A stretch of DNA of 64,000 nt from Nitratireductor indicus C115 (GTDB lineage: Bacteria; Pseudomonadota; Alphaproteobacteria; Rhizobiales; Rhizobiaceae): positions 62,001 to 126,000 of the forward strand of contig NZ_AMSI01000009.1 in NCBI RefSeq assembly GCF_000300515.1, read 5' to 3'. A program made the translations under genes and the position numbers. A model generated the notes under the pieces. The model was not told the DNA's origin and made no database searches. It worked only from the letters and a program-made list of their open reading frames with translations. This document shows positions 18,721-28,849 of this stretch, one piece after another (the first letter of the stretch is position 1; the number at the start of each line of letters is the position of its first letter).

Positions 18721-19746
18721 ATGAGCCATCGAAAAACACTCGACGTGCTGAAAGGCGAAACGGTCTTTCCGCCTCCCATATGGATGATGCGCCAGGCAGG
18801 CCGTTATCTGCCGGAATACAAGGCAACGAGAAAAGAGGCCGGAAGTTTCCTCGACCTTTGCTACAATCCCGATCTGGCCGTGGAAGTGACGCTTCAGCCA
18901 ATTCGCCGTTTCGGGTTTGACGCCTCGATCCTGTTTTCCGATATTCTGGTCGTGCCCCATGCGCTTGGCCGCGACCTGCGCTTTGAAGAAGGACGCGGTC
19001 CGCTCCTGACACCAATCGATGCCAGCGGTATTGCCAAGCTGGACGATGGCGGATTTCACGATCATCTGGCGGCGGTCTATGAAACCGTGAAACGGCTGCG
19101 CAAGGAACTTCCCGACGAAACGACGTTGCTCGGTTTTTGCGGAGCGCCCTGGACCGTGGCGACATATATGATCGCGGGGCATGGAACCCCGGATCAGGCA
19201 CCAGCACGACTTTTCGCGCTCAGAGAGCCGGAGGCGTTTGCGGCGCTGATCGATATGCTTGCCGATGTTTCGGCAGATTATCTTGTCAGGCAGATCGACG
19301 CGGGTGCCGATGCGGTGCAGATTTTCGATTCATGGGCCGGCGTGCTGGACGAGCTCTCCTTCGACCGCTGGTGCGTCAAACCCGTGGCGCGGATGGTGGA
19401 GCGCGTGCGCGCGGTACACCCTGAAACACCCATTATCGGCTTTCCGAAGGGGGCCGGCGCGCATTATGCGGGCTACAGACGCCTCACGGGGGTCACCGCG
19501 CTTGGCCTCGACTGGACGGTACCATTGGGAACCGCCCGGCGATTGCAGGCAGAGGGTGCGGTGCAGGGAAATCTCGATCCGCTGCGGCTTATTGCCGGTG
19601 GGGATGCGCTCGATGAAGGCGTCGATGCCATCGTGGAGGCCTTGAGGCACGGCCCATTTGTCTTCAATCTCGGCCATGGCATCACGCCGGACACACCGAT
19701 AGAACATGTGGAAGCGATGCTGAAACGGGTCAGGGAGACGGTCTGA
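18721..19746 (+). CDS. hemE: Uroporphyrinogen decarboxylase
   Basis: Decarboxylates uroporphyrinogen III to coproporphyrinogen III in heme synthesis. The 341 residues have the signature [16 protein letters not shown], the second motif [13 protein letters not shown], and [11 protein letters not shown]. The start ATG 18721 ([13 protein letters not shown]) follows AGCGAGG. It is the first gene to the right of the presumed origin and shares TGATG with hemJ. Confidence 0.96.
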   Translation: MSHRKTLDVLKGETVFPPPIWMMRQAGRYLPEYKATRKEAGSFLDLCYNPDLAVEVTLQPIRRFGFDASILFSDILVVPHALGRDLRFEEGRGPLLTPIDASGIAKLDDGGFHDHLAAVYETVKRLRKELPDETTLLGFCGAPWTVATYMIAGHGTPDQAPARLFALREPEAFAALIDMLADVSADYLVRQIDAGADAVQIFDSWAGVLDELSFDRWCVKPVARMVERVRAVHPETPIIGFPKGAGAHYAGYRRLTGVTALGLDWTVPLGTARRLQAEGAVQGNLDPLRLIAGGDALDEGVDAIVEALRHGPFVFNLGHGITPDTPIEHVEAMLKRVRETV

Positions 19747-20279
19747 TGGGCACGGAGCAGGATATGGGCGGCAAAAAGGCTGCCGTGCGGGCAATGGTGG
19801 CGATCATCATCTTTATCGCTCTCACGGCCCTGCTTTTTCTGGCAAACCCTGAAGGTTTCTATCCCTGGGCCAAGGCCATCCACGTCATCGCGGTGATCTC
19901 CTGGATGGCAGGCATGCTCTATCTGCCGCGCCTTTTCGTCTATCACTCGCAGGCAAAGCCGGGATCGGCCGAATCCGAAACCTTCAAGGTAATGGAGCAG
20001 CGTCTTTTACGGCTCATCATCAATCCCGCGATGATCGTGACCTGGGTTTTCGGCCTCTGGCTCGCCTGGGACGGGTTCGGCTTCCATGGGGGGTGGCTGC
20101 ATGCAAAGATCGCGCTGGTGGTGCTCATGTCTGGCGCTCATGGTTATCTTTCAGCTGCGGTGCGCAGGTTCGCCGCCGATGCGAACACAAAGCCGGCGCG
20201 TCATTGGCGTATAATGAATGAAGTGCCAACCTTGCTGATGATAGCAATTGTCATCCTTGTTATCGTCAAACCCTTCTGA
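19746..20279 (+). CDS. hemJ: Protoporphyrinogen oxidase HemJ
   Basis: Oxygen-independent oxidation of protoporphyrinogen IX by a heme-bearing membrane protein. The 177 residues have about four hydrophobic helices. The conserved His is in WAKAIHVIAVISWMAGMLYLPRLFVYH, and a Lys lies in GWLHAKIALVV. It overlaps hemE by one base (TGATG), so two heme-pathway steps are coupled. Confidence 0.92.
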   Translation: MGTEQDMGGKKAAVRAMVAIIIFIALTALLFLANPEGFYPWAKAIHVIAVISWMAGMLYLPRLFVYHSQAKPGSAESETFKVMEQRLLRLIINPAMIVTWVFGLWLAWDGFGFHGGWLHAKIALVVLMSGAHGYLSAAVRRFAADANTKPARHWRIMNEVPTLLMIAIVILVIVKPF

Positions 20280-20466
20280 TACGGATTTAAATAGCCTTCG
20301 CATTCGGAGCCGCAGAAGCCATCTTGCCCTTTTGATAGGACAGCGATAAGAGTCGGCTCCTTCCCTTTTGTCCGGTTGCACGAATCTCTTCCCTTTCGAG
20401 TGGAACCGGCCGGCATCGAATTCCGCCATTTTTCCATCGTTCGTCTGCCTATCCAGAGTCCGCCAC

Positions 20467-21732
20467 ATGCAGGAAATGAAACTCCAAGAGCTGAAAAGCA
20501 AATCGCCGACCGATCTCATTGCGTTCGCTGAATCGCTCGAGGTCGAGAACGCCAGCATCATGCGTAAGCAAGAGCTGATGTTCGCGATCCTGAAGAAGCT
20601 CTCCACACAGGATATCGAGATCATCGGCGAGGGTGTCGTCGAAGTTCTCCAGGACGGTTTCGGCTTCCTGCGCTCGGCAACGGCGAACTATCTGCCAGGT
20701 CCGGACGATATCTACATCTCTCCTTCGCAGATTCGCCGTTTCTCTCTGAAAACCGGAGATACCGTCGAAGGGCCGATTCGCAGTCCGAAGGAAGGCGAGC
20801 GCTATTTTGCGCTGCTGAAGGTCAACACGATCAACTTCGAGGACCCGGAGAAGATCCGGCACAAGATCCATTTCGACAATCTGACGCCTCTCTATCCGGA
20901 TGAGCGTCTGAACATGGAGCTCGAAAATCCGACGACCAAGGATCTTTCGGCCCGTGTGATCGATCTGGTGGCGCCGTTGGGCAAGGGACAGCGCGGTCTG
21001 ATCGTCGCGCCGCCGCGGACGGGTAAGACGGTTCTTCTGCAGAATATCGCGCATTCCATCACCTCGAATCACCCGGAATGCTTTCTGATCGTTCTCCTGA
21101 TCGATGAACGTCCCGAAGAAGTGACCGATATGCAGCGTTCGGTGAAGGGTGAGGTTATTTCCTCGACCTTCGACGAGCCGGCTTCGCGCCACGTGCAGGT
21201 GGCCGAGATGGTGATCGAAAAGGCAAAACGCCTGGTGGAGCATGGCCGCGACGTGGTGATCCTGCTCGATTCGATCACGCGCCTCGGCCGCGCCTACAAC
21301 ACGGTCGTTCCCTCCTCCGGCAAGGTTCTCACCGGTGGTGTCGATGCAAATGCTCTACAGCGGCCCAAACGCTTTTTCGGCGCAGCCCGCAACATCGAGG
21401 AAGGCGGTTCGCTGACCATCATCGCGACGGCGCTGATCGACACCGGCAGCCGCATGGATGAAGTCATCTTCGAAGAGTTCAAGGGCACGGGCAATTCGGA
21501 AATCGTGCTGGACCGCAAGGTCGCAGACAAGCGCATTTTCCCGGCCATCGACATTCTCAAGTCGGGTACCCGCAAGGAAGACCTCCTCATTCCGCGGCAG
21601 GATCTGCAGAAGATTTTCGTTCTCCGCCGCATTCTGGCGCCGATGGGCACCACGGACGCCATCGAGTTCCTGAACGACAAGCTGAAGCAGACCAAGTCGA
21701 ATGGCGAGTTCTTCGATTCCATGAACACCTGA
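20467..21732 (+). CDS. rho: Transcription termination factor Rho
   Basis: Hexameric RNA helicase that terminates transcription. The 421-residue protein has the N-terminal Rho domain ([19 protein letters not shown]), the RNA-binding cold-shock-like domain ([22 protein letters not shown]), Walker A in [12 protein letters not shown] near 181-192, Walker [17 protein letters not shown] and the Q/R-loop region [20 protein letters not shown]. The start ATG 20467 follows a 187-base leader with no gene. The terminator after it lies within the convergent DUF255 gene. Confidence 0.97.
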   Translation: MQEMKLQELKSKSPTDLIAFAESLEVENASIMRKQELMFAILKKLSTQDIEIIGEGVVEVLQDGFGFLRSATANYLPGPDDIYISPSQIRRFSLKTGDTVEGPIRSPKEGERYFALLKVNTINFEDPEKIRHKIHFDNLTPLYPDERLNMELENPTTKDLSARVIDLVAPLGKGQRGLIVAPPRTGKTVLLQNIAHSITSNHPECFLIVLLIDERPEEVTDMQRSVKGEVISSTFDEPASRHVQVAEMVIEKAKRLVEHGRDVVILLDSITRLGRAYNTVVPSSGKVLTGGVDANALQRPKRFFGAARNIEEGGSLTIIATALIDTGSRMDEVIFEEFKGTGNSEIVLDRKVADKRIFPAIDILKSGTRKEDLLIPRQDLQKIFVLRRILAPMGTTDAIEFLNDKLKQTKSNGEFFDSMNT

Positions 21733-21782
21733 GTTCGTCAGGTGCTCATCGTTTGTGGTGAGACATTCTTAACCATAAATCA

Positions 21783-23798
21783 TCAGACACCATGTTCCTT
21801 CAGAACCCGCTGCAACACAGCGGGTTCTTTTATGGCAGGCAGGCAAGTCCGACCCATGCACAGATAGGCGGCGGGTGCCTCTGTCGGGACACTGACCCCA
21901 CCGGGCAAATGAATGGGGGGTTCTCCAACATGGAAGGCCTCGTCCCAACGGCGGGGATCCAATATTCGATTCGCTACCGGAACGAATAGGTCTTCCTCCT
22001 CGGCTTCAACCATCGCGAGTTTCATCGGTGAAGCAGCCAGGACGGCGGAGAAAATGATGCCGGCTTGTCCATAAGCCTGGCTGCGGGTACGGCCGAGCGC
22101 GCGTTCCGTAATGATCGACAGATATTCTTCCACCTTGTCATCGCCGCTTAGCGCTGCAAGACCGCACATCGCTTCGATGATCAGTGCAGTCGCAGAAGGC
22201 ATGGCCTCATCCACGTCCCCGCGAATACGCAAAGGGACATCGGATGCGTCGGATGAGGTCAGATAAAAACCTGCATTCTCCTCGTCGGCGTTCCAGCTTT
22301 TCAGGGTTTCAAACCATTCACTGGCCTGATCGAGGAAACCCCTCTTCCTTGTGGCTTGATAGAGTGCAGTGGCTGCAGAGATCATCGCGGCATAATCGCT
22401 CGACAGGGCAGGAAACAACCGCTTTCCGAGCCGGATGCTGTGCGGAAGACGTCTACTCTCCATCGATTCGCATACGAAATGAAAAGCCGCTTTGGCTGCA
22501 TCGAGCCAATCCTGGCGCTGAAACTGCCGTGCGCAATTGGCAATCGCGGCAATGGCGAGGCCGTTCCAGTCCACCAGAACCTTGTCGTCGCGGCCAGGTT
22601 GAATGCGCCCCGCACGGGTTGAGAGAAGCGCGTTCAAGTCGTTTCGCAGCGCATTCTCAGTATCTGTGCCTTGGAATTCTGGATGTGCCAGACGGTGAAG
22701 AACCGGGTCGCCGTGCCAATCATCCGGCTTTGTCAGCTCGAACGTGGAAAGAAATGCTTCCGTTCGGCTACCAAGGACGGCCTCTATCTGAAGTCTGGAC
22801 CACAGATAGGCTTTCCCCTCCGCGCCCTCGCTGTCTGCATCAAGACTGGATGCAAATGCACCGCCGTTGACCCGCATGTCACGCAAGAGGAAATTGATCA
22901 CCTCTTCGATTCGGATACGGAATAATTCATCTTCCGTTTCCCCAAAAACCCAACTGAGCAACCGCAAGAGCTGGGCATTATCGTAGAGCATCTTTTCGAA
23001 ATGCGGCACCAACCAGTTGGCGTCGGTTGAATAGCGCGCCAGCCCACCACCCACATGGTCATAAATACCACCGGACAACATCCTCTTCAGGCTGGTGATT
23101 ACCGAATCGCGGTGCGATTGGTTGCCCGTCTGCAGCCAGCTCAGCCAGAGAATTTGTATGAAAGGCATATTGGGAAATTTGGGTGCGCCGCGTAGACCGC
23201 CCATATCCTGATCGATCATGCCATGGATACGTTCCGCCAGATCCGTCACTGCGGATTGGGGGTCGAAACCTTCGGCGGAAGGTGGTGAGAGACGTGCTTT
23301 AACGTGATCGTGAAGGCGTTCAGCGCTGCCGGAGAGGTCCCTATTCTTCTCAAGCCAGGCGGTATGAACTGCGTTGAGAACTTCGATAAAACCGGGGCGA
23401 CCGTAGCGCTGCTGCGGTGGAAAATAGGTTCCGCCCCAGAACGGTTTTCCGTCGGGGCTGAGAAACATGGTTAGTGGCCAACCACCCTGCTCGCCCGTTG
23501 CGGACAAAGCGGCCATGTAGATCTGATCGATCTCAGGTCTCTCTTCCCGATCAACCTTGATATTCACAAAAAGTCGGTTCATGACATCAGCGACCTGATC
23601 GTTCTCGAACGATTCATGTGCCATGACGTGGCACCAGTGACAGGCGGCATAGCCAACGGAAAGTAGTATCGGTCGATTCAGCTCTCGAGCCTCATCGAGC
23701 GCTGCCTTTGACCAGGGTCGCCAATGGACGGGATTGTCCTTGTGCTGGAGAAGATAGGGGCTTGTCTCTTCGCCAAGCAGGTTTTTCTCAGGTAGCAC
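21783..23798 (-). CDS. DUF255 thioredoxin-domain protein (YyaL/SSP411 type)
   Basis: A 671-residue protein with an N-terminal thioredoxin-like domain (SPYLLQHKDNPVHW, then redox motif CHWC at about 53-56 in YAACHWCHVMAHESFEN) and a long C-terminal alpha/alpha barrel resembling N-acylglucosamine epimerases (GGIYDHVGGGLARYSTDANW, HFEKMLYDNAQLL, ASSLDADSEGAEG). Function is not established. No ATG is available near the start: GTG 23798 has a GAGAG box, while TTG 23816 has none. It diverges from mnmE, leaving about 70 bases for both promoters. Confidence 0.88.
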   Translation of the reverse strand: MLPEKNLLGEETSPYLLQHKDNPVHWRPWSKAALDEARELNRPILLSVGYAACHWCHVMAHESFENDQVADVMNRLFVNIKVDREERPEIDQIYMAALSATGEQGGWPLTMFLSPDGKPFWGGTYFPPQQRYGRPGFIEVLNAVHTAWLEKNRDLSGSAERLHDHVKARLSPPSAEGFDPQSAVTDLAERIHGMIDQDMGGLRGAPKFPNMPFIQILWLSWLQTGNQSHRDSVITSLKRMLSGGIYDHVGGGLARYSTDANWLVPHFEKMLYDNAQLLRLLSWVFGETEDELFRIRIEEVINFLLRDMRVNGGAFASSLDADSEGAEGKAYLWSRLQIEAVLGSRTEAFLSTFELTKPDDWHGDPVLHRLAHPEFQGTDTENALRNDLNALLSTRAGRIQPGRDDKVLVDWNGLAIAAIANCARQFQRQDWLDAAKAAFHFVCESMESRRLPHSIRLGKRLFPALSSDYAAMISAATALYQATRKRGFLDQASEWFETLKSWNADEENAGFYLTSSDASDVPLRIRGDVDEAMPSATALIIEAMCGLAALSGDDKVEEYLSIITERALGRTRSQAYGQAGIIFSAVLAASPMKLAMVEAEEEDLFVPVANRILDPRRWDEAFHVGEPPIHLPGGVSVPTEAPAAYLCMGRTCLPAIKEPAVLQRVLKEHGV
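21803..21831 (+). terminator. rho gene terminator inside the convergent coding sequence
   Basis: GAACCCGCTG (21803-21812) and CAGCGGGTTC (21818-21827) form a perfect 10-bp stem with loop CAACA and a T run. It lies 70 bases after the rho stop, inside the last codons of the minus-strand DUF255 gene. Confidence 0.85.
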
Positions 23799-23869
23799 GG
23801 GCAAACTCTCTTTCAATGCGGTCGCAATCGGTCGTTACGGTAGGACGCATTTCAAGGCAGGGCAAACGA

Positions 23870-25183
23870 ATGCGAGAGACCATATTCGCTCTTTCCAGTG
23901 GTGGGCTTCCCTCCGGCGTCGCGGTGATCAGGCTCTCCGGGCCAGATGTGCGCACGGCATTGAATGATCTGGTTGGGTTTGTACCGGAGCCTCGCAAAGC
24001 CGTTCTTAGGACGATGAAGGCTGAAGACGGCACTGTGCTGGACCGCGGGCTGATCCTGTTTTTCGAAGGGCCTTACAGTTTCACTGGTGAAGATTGCGCC
24101 GAACTCCAGCTTCATGGGGGCGTTGCAGTGGTGAAATCCGTTCTGGAAGCTCTTGGAGGGCGTGAGAATTTCCGGGCTGCCGATGCGGGAGAGTTTACAA
24201 AGCGTGGCTTTCTTAACGGGAAGTTCGATCTTACAGGCGCTGAAGCTCTTGCCGACCTGATATCTGCAGAGACCGAGGCGCAAAGACGCTTTGCCCTGGC
24301 AAATGGGGACGAGAGGCACCGCCAGCTTTATGCCGGATGGAGGCGGTCGCTGATCCATGCCCAGGCAATGATCGCCGCAGAGCTCGACTTTTCGGACGAA
24401 GAGGATGTTCCGGGATCGGTTGCCGATGCAATCTGGCAGGAATTGAGTGCTCTTCAAAGCGAGATTGAGGAGCATGCCGGCGGGTATCGCGATGCAGAGA
24501 TTGTCCGGGATGGATTCCGGGTTGTCATCCTTGGGGCACCGAACGCCGGAAAGTCCAGTCTGATGAACGCCCTCGCGAAGCGTGATATCGCGATCGTCAC
24601 GGAAGAGGCGGGAACAACCCGCGATATCCTCGAAACGGCGCTTGATATCGGTGGAGTTAAAGTCATCCTGACGGACACGGCAGGCATTCGAGAGAACCCC
24701 GGGCGCATTGAGGCTATAGGCATTGATCGTGCCATCGCTCGCGCCGGCGATGCCGATCTTATTTTGCTCCTGGAGGACGTGACAGAACCCCGTTCTGTAC
24801 CGCACCCTCAAGGTGTTCGCTTGCTGAGGATTGCCAACAAGATCGATCTCCTTGATGAGCGCCTTGTTGCAGAAGCGTATGATCTGGCGATATCTACTGT
24901 ATCCGGCGAGGGAATAAATGAGCTGTTGGTGCGCATCGGTGATCTAACAGAGGGAAGCAAAAAGCGTGCGCTGGACATCCTTCCGTTCAGGGAGCGGCAT
25001 GTGGGCCTGCTGATGGAAGCATCCAGACATATCGATCGCGCTTTTGGACAAGGTGCCGTTGGGCTCGAACTTCAGGCGGAGGAGTTGCGGCTCGCAGCTA
25101 TTGCTCTGGGACGTATCGCCGGGGAAATTGATGTTGAGGACTTGCTCGACACGATTTTCTCGCAGTTCTGTATCGGCAAGTGA
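23870..25183 (+). CDS. mnmE: tRNA modification GTPase MnmE
   Basis: With MnmG it forms the cmnm5/nm5 modification at U34 of tRNAs. The 437 residues have the N-terminal tetrahydrofolate-binding domain (TIFALSSGGLPSGVAVIRLSG), then an inserted G domain: G1 GAPNAGKSSLMNAL near 222, G2 TTRDILE, G3 DTAGIRE, G4 NKIDLL. The C-terminus FCIGK includes the conserved Cys. The start ATG 23870 fits the family; the frame opens upstream at 23708. A parS-like site overlaps the stop codon. Confidence 0.96.
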   Translation: MRETIFALSSGGLPSGVAVIRLSGPDVRTALNDLVGFVPEPRKAVLRTMKAEDGTVLDRGLILFFEGPYSFTGEDCAELQLHGGVAVVKSVLEALGGRENFRAADAGEFTKRGFLNGKFDLTGAEALADLISAETEAQRRFALANGDERHRQLYAGWRRSLIHAQAMIAAELDFSDEEDVPGSVADAIWQELSALQSEIEEHAGGYRDAEIVRDGFRVVILGAPNAGKSSLMNALAKRDIAIVTEEAGTTRDILETALDIGGVKVILTDTAGIRENPGRIEAIGIDRAIARAGDADLILLLEDVTEPRSVPHPQGVRLLRIANKIDLLDERLVAEAYDLAISTVSGEGINELLVRIGDLTEGSKKRALDILPFRERHVGLLMEASRHIDRAFGQGAVGLELQAEELRLAAIALGRIAGEIDVEDLLDTIFSQFCIGK

Positions 25184-25196
25184 CTCACGTGAAACA
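25181..25196. other. parS site 1 (mnmE stop)
   Basis: TGACTCACGTGAAACA, 14/16 to TGTTTCACGTGAAACA. Its first three bases are the mnmE stop codon TGA. It is the first of four sites in the mnmE-mnmG gap. Confidence 0.75.
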
Positions 25197-25214
25197 TTGA
25201 GCAGCAATACCGCG

Positions 25215-25230
25215 CGACTCACGTGAAACA
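25215..25230. other. parS site 2
   Basis: CGACTCACGTGAAACA, 13/16 to the consensus; the right half-site is perfect. It is 34 bases from site 1. Confidence 0.68.
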
Positions 25231-25249
25231 TTTGACGACCCGGCAAGGA

Positions 25250-25265
25250 TGACTCACGTGAAACA
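25250..25265. other. parS site 3
   Basis: TGACTCACGTGAAACA, 14/16 and identical to site 1. It is 35 bases from site 2, so sites 1-3 have almost equal spacing. Confidence 0.75.
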
Positions 25266-25285
25266 CGACATCCCTGGCGCAATAT

Positions 25286-25301
25286 TGTTTCACGTGAAAC
25301 G
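25286..25301. other. parS site 4 (near perfect)
   Basis: TGTTTCACGTGAAACG, 15/16 to the consensus, the best of the intergenic group and 36 bases from site 3. The gap from here to mnmG holds only a degenerate half-site near 25394. Confidence 0.9.
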
Positions 25302-25452
25302 ACGCAGACTCGCCCCCGCTTCATGCTCATCATAGCAATTGACTTCGATGCCTTGACGTAGCCTTCAGAACAAGACATTTGATGCCACATCCCATATTCA
25401 CGTGAAGAAGGCACTTCCGCCCGTGGCGGTAGTAGCTTTCGGGCAGGATCGC

Positions 25453-27321
25453 ATGAGCGAAGATTTCGACGTTGTTGTTATTGGTGGCGGACACGCCGGC
25501 TGCGAAGCTGCATCCGCATCCGCGCGCTCCGGTGCAAAGACGGCGCTGGTGACGCTTAAGTTCGATACGATCGGGACCATGTCATGCAATCCGGCAATCG
25601 GCGGGCTTGGCAAGGGACATCTGGTTCGCGAAGTCGATGCCCTTGACGGTATCATGGCGCGCGCCGCGGATGCTGCGGGCATTCAGTTTCGCCTTCTGAA
25701 CCGAAGAAAAGGCCCTGCGGTTCGCGGTCCGCGGACGCAGGCCGACCGCAAGCTTTATCGCGTAGCCGTTCAGGCGATGATATCCGAGCAGCCGAATCTG
25801 AGTGTTATTGAAGGTGAAGCGCTCGCGCTGCAGATCGAAGATGGGCAAGTCACCGGTTTGACCATTTCCGGTGAACGTGTCTTGAATTGCAGAGCGATTG
25901 TGCTGACGACAGGTACATTCCTGCGCGGGCTTATTCATATCGGTGAAACGCGGTTTCCGGCGGGCCGGATGAATGAGCAGGCCGCCGAGCGCCTCTCTAC
26001 TTCCATGGAGGCTGCAGGATTTAAGCTCGGACGGTTGAAAACCGGGACACCGCCGAGGCTTGATGGGAAAACCATCGACTGGTCAGGTCTGGACATGCAG
26101 CCTGCCGATGACCAGCCAACACCCTTTTCGCTGCTCACCGAGAAAATCAGAAATCCACAAATCGAATGCGGCATTACCCGCACAACTCCTGAAACTCACA
26201 GGGTAATCCGCGAGAATTTGCACCGTTCGGCTATGTATTCCGGGGCTATTGACGGTATTGGACCCCGCTATTGCCCCTCGATCGAGGACAAGATCGTCAA
26301 ATTTGGGGATCGGGACGGACATCAGATATTTCTCGAGCCTGAGGGATTGGACGATGACACGGTTTATCCGAACGGTATCTCCACCTCGCTTCCCCGCGAT
26401 GCGCAGGAAGCGCTTTTGAAAACCATCCCCGGCCTTGAGCACGTTCGGGTTTTGCAACCTGGTTATGCAATTGAGTATGATCACGTGGATCCGCGCGAGC
26501 TGGAGCCAACCCTTGAATCGCGCCGCGTTTCCGGCCTTTTTCTTGCTGGCCAGATCAACGGAACGACGGGCTATGAGGAAGCTGCTGCGCAAGGCGTCAT
26601 GGCGGGTATCAACGCCGCGCGGCGCGCCTCCGGAGCCGATGGCTTCGTGTTGGGCCGGGCAGATGCCTATATCGGAGTTCTCATCGATGACCTGATCACG
26701 AGGGGCGTGAGTGAGCCCTATCGCATGTTCACTTCACGTGCGGAGTATCGTTTGTCTCTACGTGCAGACAATGCGGATGTTCGGTTGACACCGGCCGCTA
26801 TCCGACTGGGGATCGCTTCATTCGAGCGGCGGGAGCGATTCGAGACGATGGAGCAGACACTGGCATCTGCACGCGAATTGATACAAACGCGCTCCCTCAG
26901 CCCGAACGAGGCAGTGCGTTTCGGGATATCGTTGAATCGCGACGGGGTTCGGCGCAGCGGATATGACCTTCTCTCCTATCCAGACGTCGGGTTTGAACAT
27001 TTGCAGCAGATATGGCCTGAACTGACGGATATTCCGGCGGACCTTGCGGAGAAGCTCGAGACGGAGGCGCGCTACGCCGTTTACCTCGAGCGCCAATCGA
27101 GCGACGCCGAGGCATTGCGCCGGGAGGAAGCGCGAGCCATACCGGAAACCCTTGATTTTCAAAGCGTTCCTGGGCTCTCCAATGAGTTGAAGCAAAAGCT
27201 GGCGCTTCGCCGGCCTCGAAGCATCGCCGAGGCACAGAAGATCGATGGAATGACACCTGCTGCCCTTGCGCTCGTGATTGCCATGATCCGTCAGGGCGAT
27301 GCGCAATTGGGTGCAGCGTGA
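25453..27321 (+). CDS. mnmG: tRNA uridine 5-carboxymethylaminomethyl synthesis enzyme MnmG
   Basis: FAD-dependent partner of MnmE in wobble-uridine modification. The 622 residues have the FAD motif [10 protein letters not shown] at residues 11-20, [38 protein letters not shown] and the C-terminal helical domain. The start ATG 25453 ([13 protein letters not shown]) is normal for the family; a GTG at 25402 would add 17 residues. The stop overlaps the rsmG start (GTGA). Confidence 0.97.
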   Translation: MSEDFDVVVIGGGHAGCEAASASARSGAKTALVTLKFDTIGTMSCNPAIGGLGKGHLVREVDALDGIMARAADAAGIQFRLLNRRKGPAVRGPRTQADRKLYRVAVQAMISEQPNLSVIEGEALALQIEDGQVTGLTISGERVLNCRAIVLTTGTFLRGLIHIGETRFPAGRMNEQAAERLSTSMEAAGFKLGRLKTGTPPRLDGKTIDWSGLDMQPADDQPTPFSLLTEKIRNPQIECGITRTTPETHRVIRENLHRSAMYSGAIDGIGPRYCPSIEDKIVKFGDRDGHQIFLEPEGLDDDTVYPNGISTSLPRDAQEALLKTIPGLEHVRVLQPGYAIEYDHVDPRELEPTLESRRVSGLFLAGQINGTTGYEEAAAQGVMAGINAARRASGADGFVLGRADAYIGVLIDDLITRGVSEPYRMFTSRAEYRLSLRADNADVRLTPAAIRLGIASFERRERFETMEQTLASARELIQTRSLSPNEAVRFGISLNRDGVRRSGYDLLSYPDVGFEHLQQIWPELTDIPADLAEKLETEARYAVYLERQSSDAEALRREEARAIPETLDFQSVPGLSNELKQKLALRRPRSIAEAQKIDGMTPAALALVIAMIRQGDAQLGAA

Positions 27322-27968
27322 ACATGCCCCGCTATGCAGAGTTGCAATCCTTGGCGGGGCCAGTTTCACGTGAAACATTTGAGCGCCTGAAAGCTTTCGA
27401 GCGGGTTTTCCTACGCTGGTCGAAAAGTATCAACCTGGCGGCTCCATCGACCCTGAATACGCTTTGGGAGCGGCATATTCTGGATAGTGCGCAGCTCTTG
27501 CGGCTGGCACCCGATGCGCGACAGTGGCTCGATCTTGGATCCGGCGGCGGCTTTCCGGGGGCTGTTATCGCTATCCTGATGTCTGAGCACGCGGATGCCG
27601 AAGTCAATCTCGTCGAAAGCAATCGAAAAAAAGCGGCGTTCCTTGTCGCTGCATTGAATGAAGTCGGAGTTGCCCCACGTGTGCATGCCCGGCGAATCGA
27701 GGATTGCTACGGGCTGATTCCGGCTCCGGACGTGGTGACGGCCAGGGCGCTGGCGGGACTTTCGCTGTTGTTGGAGCTGTCCCATCCATGGTTGCAAGCA
27801 GGTGCGCGCGCATTCTTCCATAAAGGCCGGGATTACCGGAGGGAACTGGAAGAAAGCGGTAACGCGTGGCGCTTCGATCTGGTAGAACATAAAGATAAGG
27901 TTGATGCGGAGGCAGTTATCCTCGAAATCAGCAACCCTATGAGGATTTCTTCAGCCGGGGCCGCATAA
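27318..27968 (+). CDS. rsmG: 16S rRNA (guanine527-N7)-methyltransferase
   Basis: Methylates G527 of 16S rRNA; loss gives low-level streptomycin resistance in other species. The 216 residues carry the SAM motif [13 protein letters not shown] and HILDSAQLL. The N-terminus contains [11 protein letters not shown], encoded across a parS-like palindrome (27362-27377). The start is GTG 27318, overlapping the mnmG stop; ATG 27324 is an alternative. Confidence 0.95.
   Translation: MNMPRYAELQSLAGPVSRETFERLKAFERVFLRWSKSINLAAPSTLNTLWERHILDSAQLLRLAPDARQWLDLGSGGGFPGAVIAILMSEHADAEVNLVESNRKKAAFLVAALNEVGVAPRVHARRIEDCYGLIPAPDVVTARALAGLSLLLELSHPWLQAGARAFFHKGRDYRRELEESGNAWRFDLVEHKDKVDAEAVILEISNPMRISSAGAA
27362..27377. 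other. parS site 5 inside rsmG
   Basis: AGTTTCACGTGAAACA, 15/16 to the consensus, within the start of rsmG, encoding VSRET. It is 2.1 kb from the intergenic cluster and 650 bases before parA. Confidence 0.88.
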
Positions 27969-28008
27969 TATCTTCAACGACTTACGGGTTATCAGGGTAG
28001 CAGCAGCG

Positions 28009-28797
28009 ATGAAAAGCGGCACGCGTATCATCACAGTCGCAAACCAGAAGGGCGGTGTCGGGAAAACGACGACGGCCATCAATCTGGCCACGGCACTTGC
28101 CGCGATTGGCGAGAATGTCCTGGTTGTCGACCTGGATCCGCAGGGCAATGCCAGTACTGGCCTGGGCATCGACCGGCAGGCGCGGCATATCTCTTCCTAT
28201 GATGTTCTCACGGGCCGGGCCAGCCTCTGTGAGGCAGCGATGGAAACAGCTGTTCCTGGGCTTTCCGTCGTTGCTTCCACGCTTGATCTGCTCGGTATCG
28301 AGATGGAAATCTCTAATGCGCCGGATCGTGTGTTGAAATTGCGCAATTCTTTGCGTGATGAGTCGGTACCTTATTCCTACGTTTTGGTGGATTGCCCGCC
28401 CTCGCTCAATCTTCTCACGCTGAACGCGATGGCAGCTGCCGATTCGATCCTCGTTCCGTTGCAGTGCGAGTTCTTTGCGCTCGAGGGTCTGAGCCAGCTC
28501 TTGCAGACGGTCGAGCAAGTGCGCGGTTCCATCAATCCCGACCTGGGAATTCAGGGGATTGTTCTGACGATGTTCGATCGTCGAAACAACCTCGCAAACC
28601 AGGTGGTGGAAGATGTGCGTGCCCATATGGGCGAGACGGTCTATGAAACGATCATTCCGCGTAATGTGCGCGTGTCGGAGGCCCCCTCTTATGGGAAACC
28701 GGCAATCCTGTATGATCTGAAGTGTTCCGGCAGCCAGGCTTATCTTCAGCTGGCATCGGAGGTAATTCGCCGTGAAAGGCGTCTGCGCGCCGCCTGA
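28009..28797 (+). CDS. parA: Chromosome partitioning ATPase ParA
   Basis: Deviant Walker ATPase that drives ParB-parS complexes to the cell pole. The 262 residues have KGGVGKTTT at 14-22 (with the signature Lys), DLDPQGNAS, and DCPPSLNLLTLNAM. It has no N-terminal DNA-binding extension, so it is the chromosomal rather than plasmid type. It is followed 52 bases later by parB and preceded by several parS sites. Confidence 0.96.
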   Translation: MKSGTRIITVANQKGGVGKTTTAINLATALAAIGENVLVVDLDPQGNASTGLGIDRQARHISSYDVLTGRASLCEAAMETAVPGLSVVASTLDLLGIEMEISNAPDRVLKLRNSLRDESVPYSYVLVDCPPSLNLLTLNAMAAADSILVPLQCEFFALEGLSQLLQTVEQVRGSINPDLGIQGIVLTMFDRRNNLANQVVEDVRAHMGETVYETIIPRNVRVSEAPSYGKPAILYDLKCSGSQAYLQLASEVIRRERRLRAA

Positions 28798-28849
28798 TGT
28801 GGTTGCGCGCGGTGATGTTTGTCAGTTTCGTGCTTGATGGTGTTTTGAG

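Noticed and set aside
25181-25301. The regularly spaced CACGTG palindromes could look like a short CRISPR or tandem repeat.
   Set aside because: The repeated unit is a 16-base parS palindrome with unrelated spacers of about 19-20 bases, no leader and no cas genes; ParA and ParB are next door.
25394-25409. ATATTCACGTGAAGAA as a sixth parS site.
   Set aside because: Only 11 of 16 bases match and the right half-site is broken.
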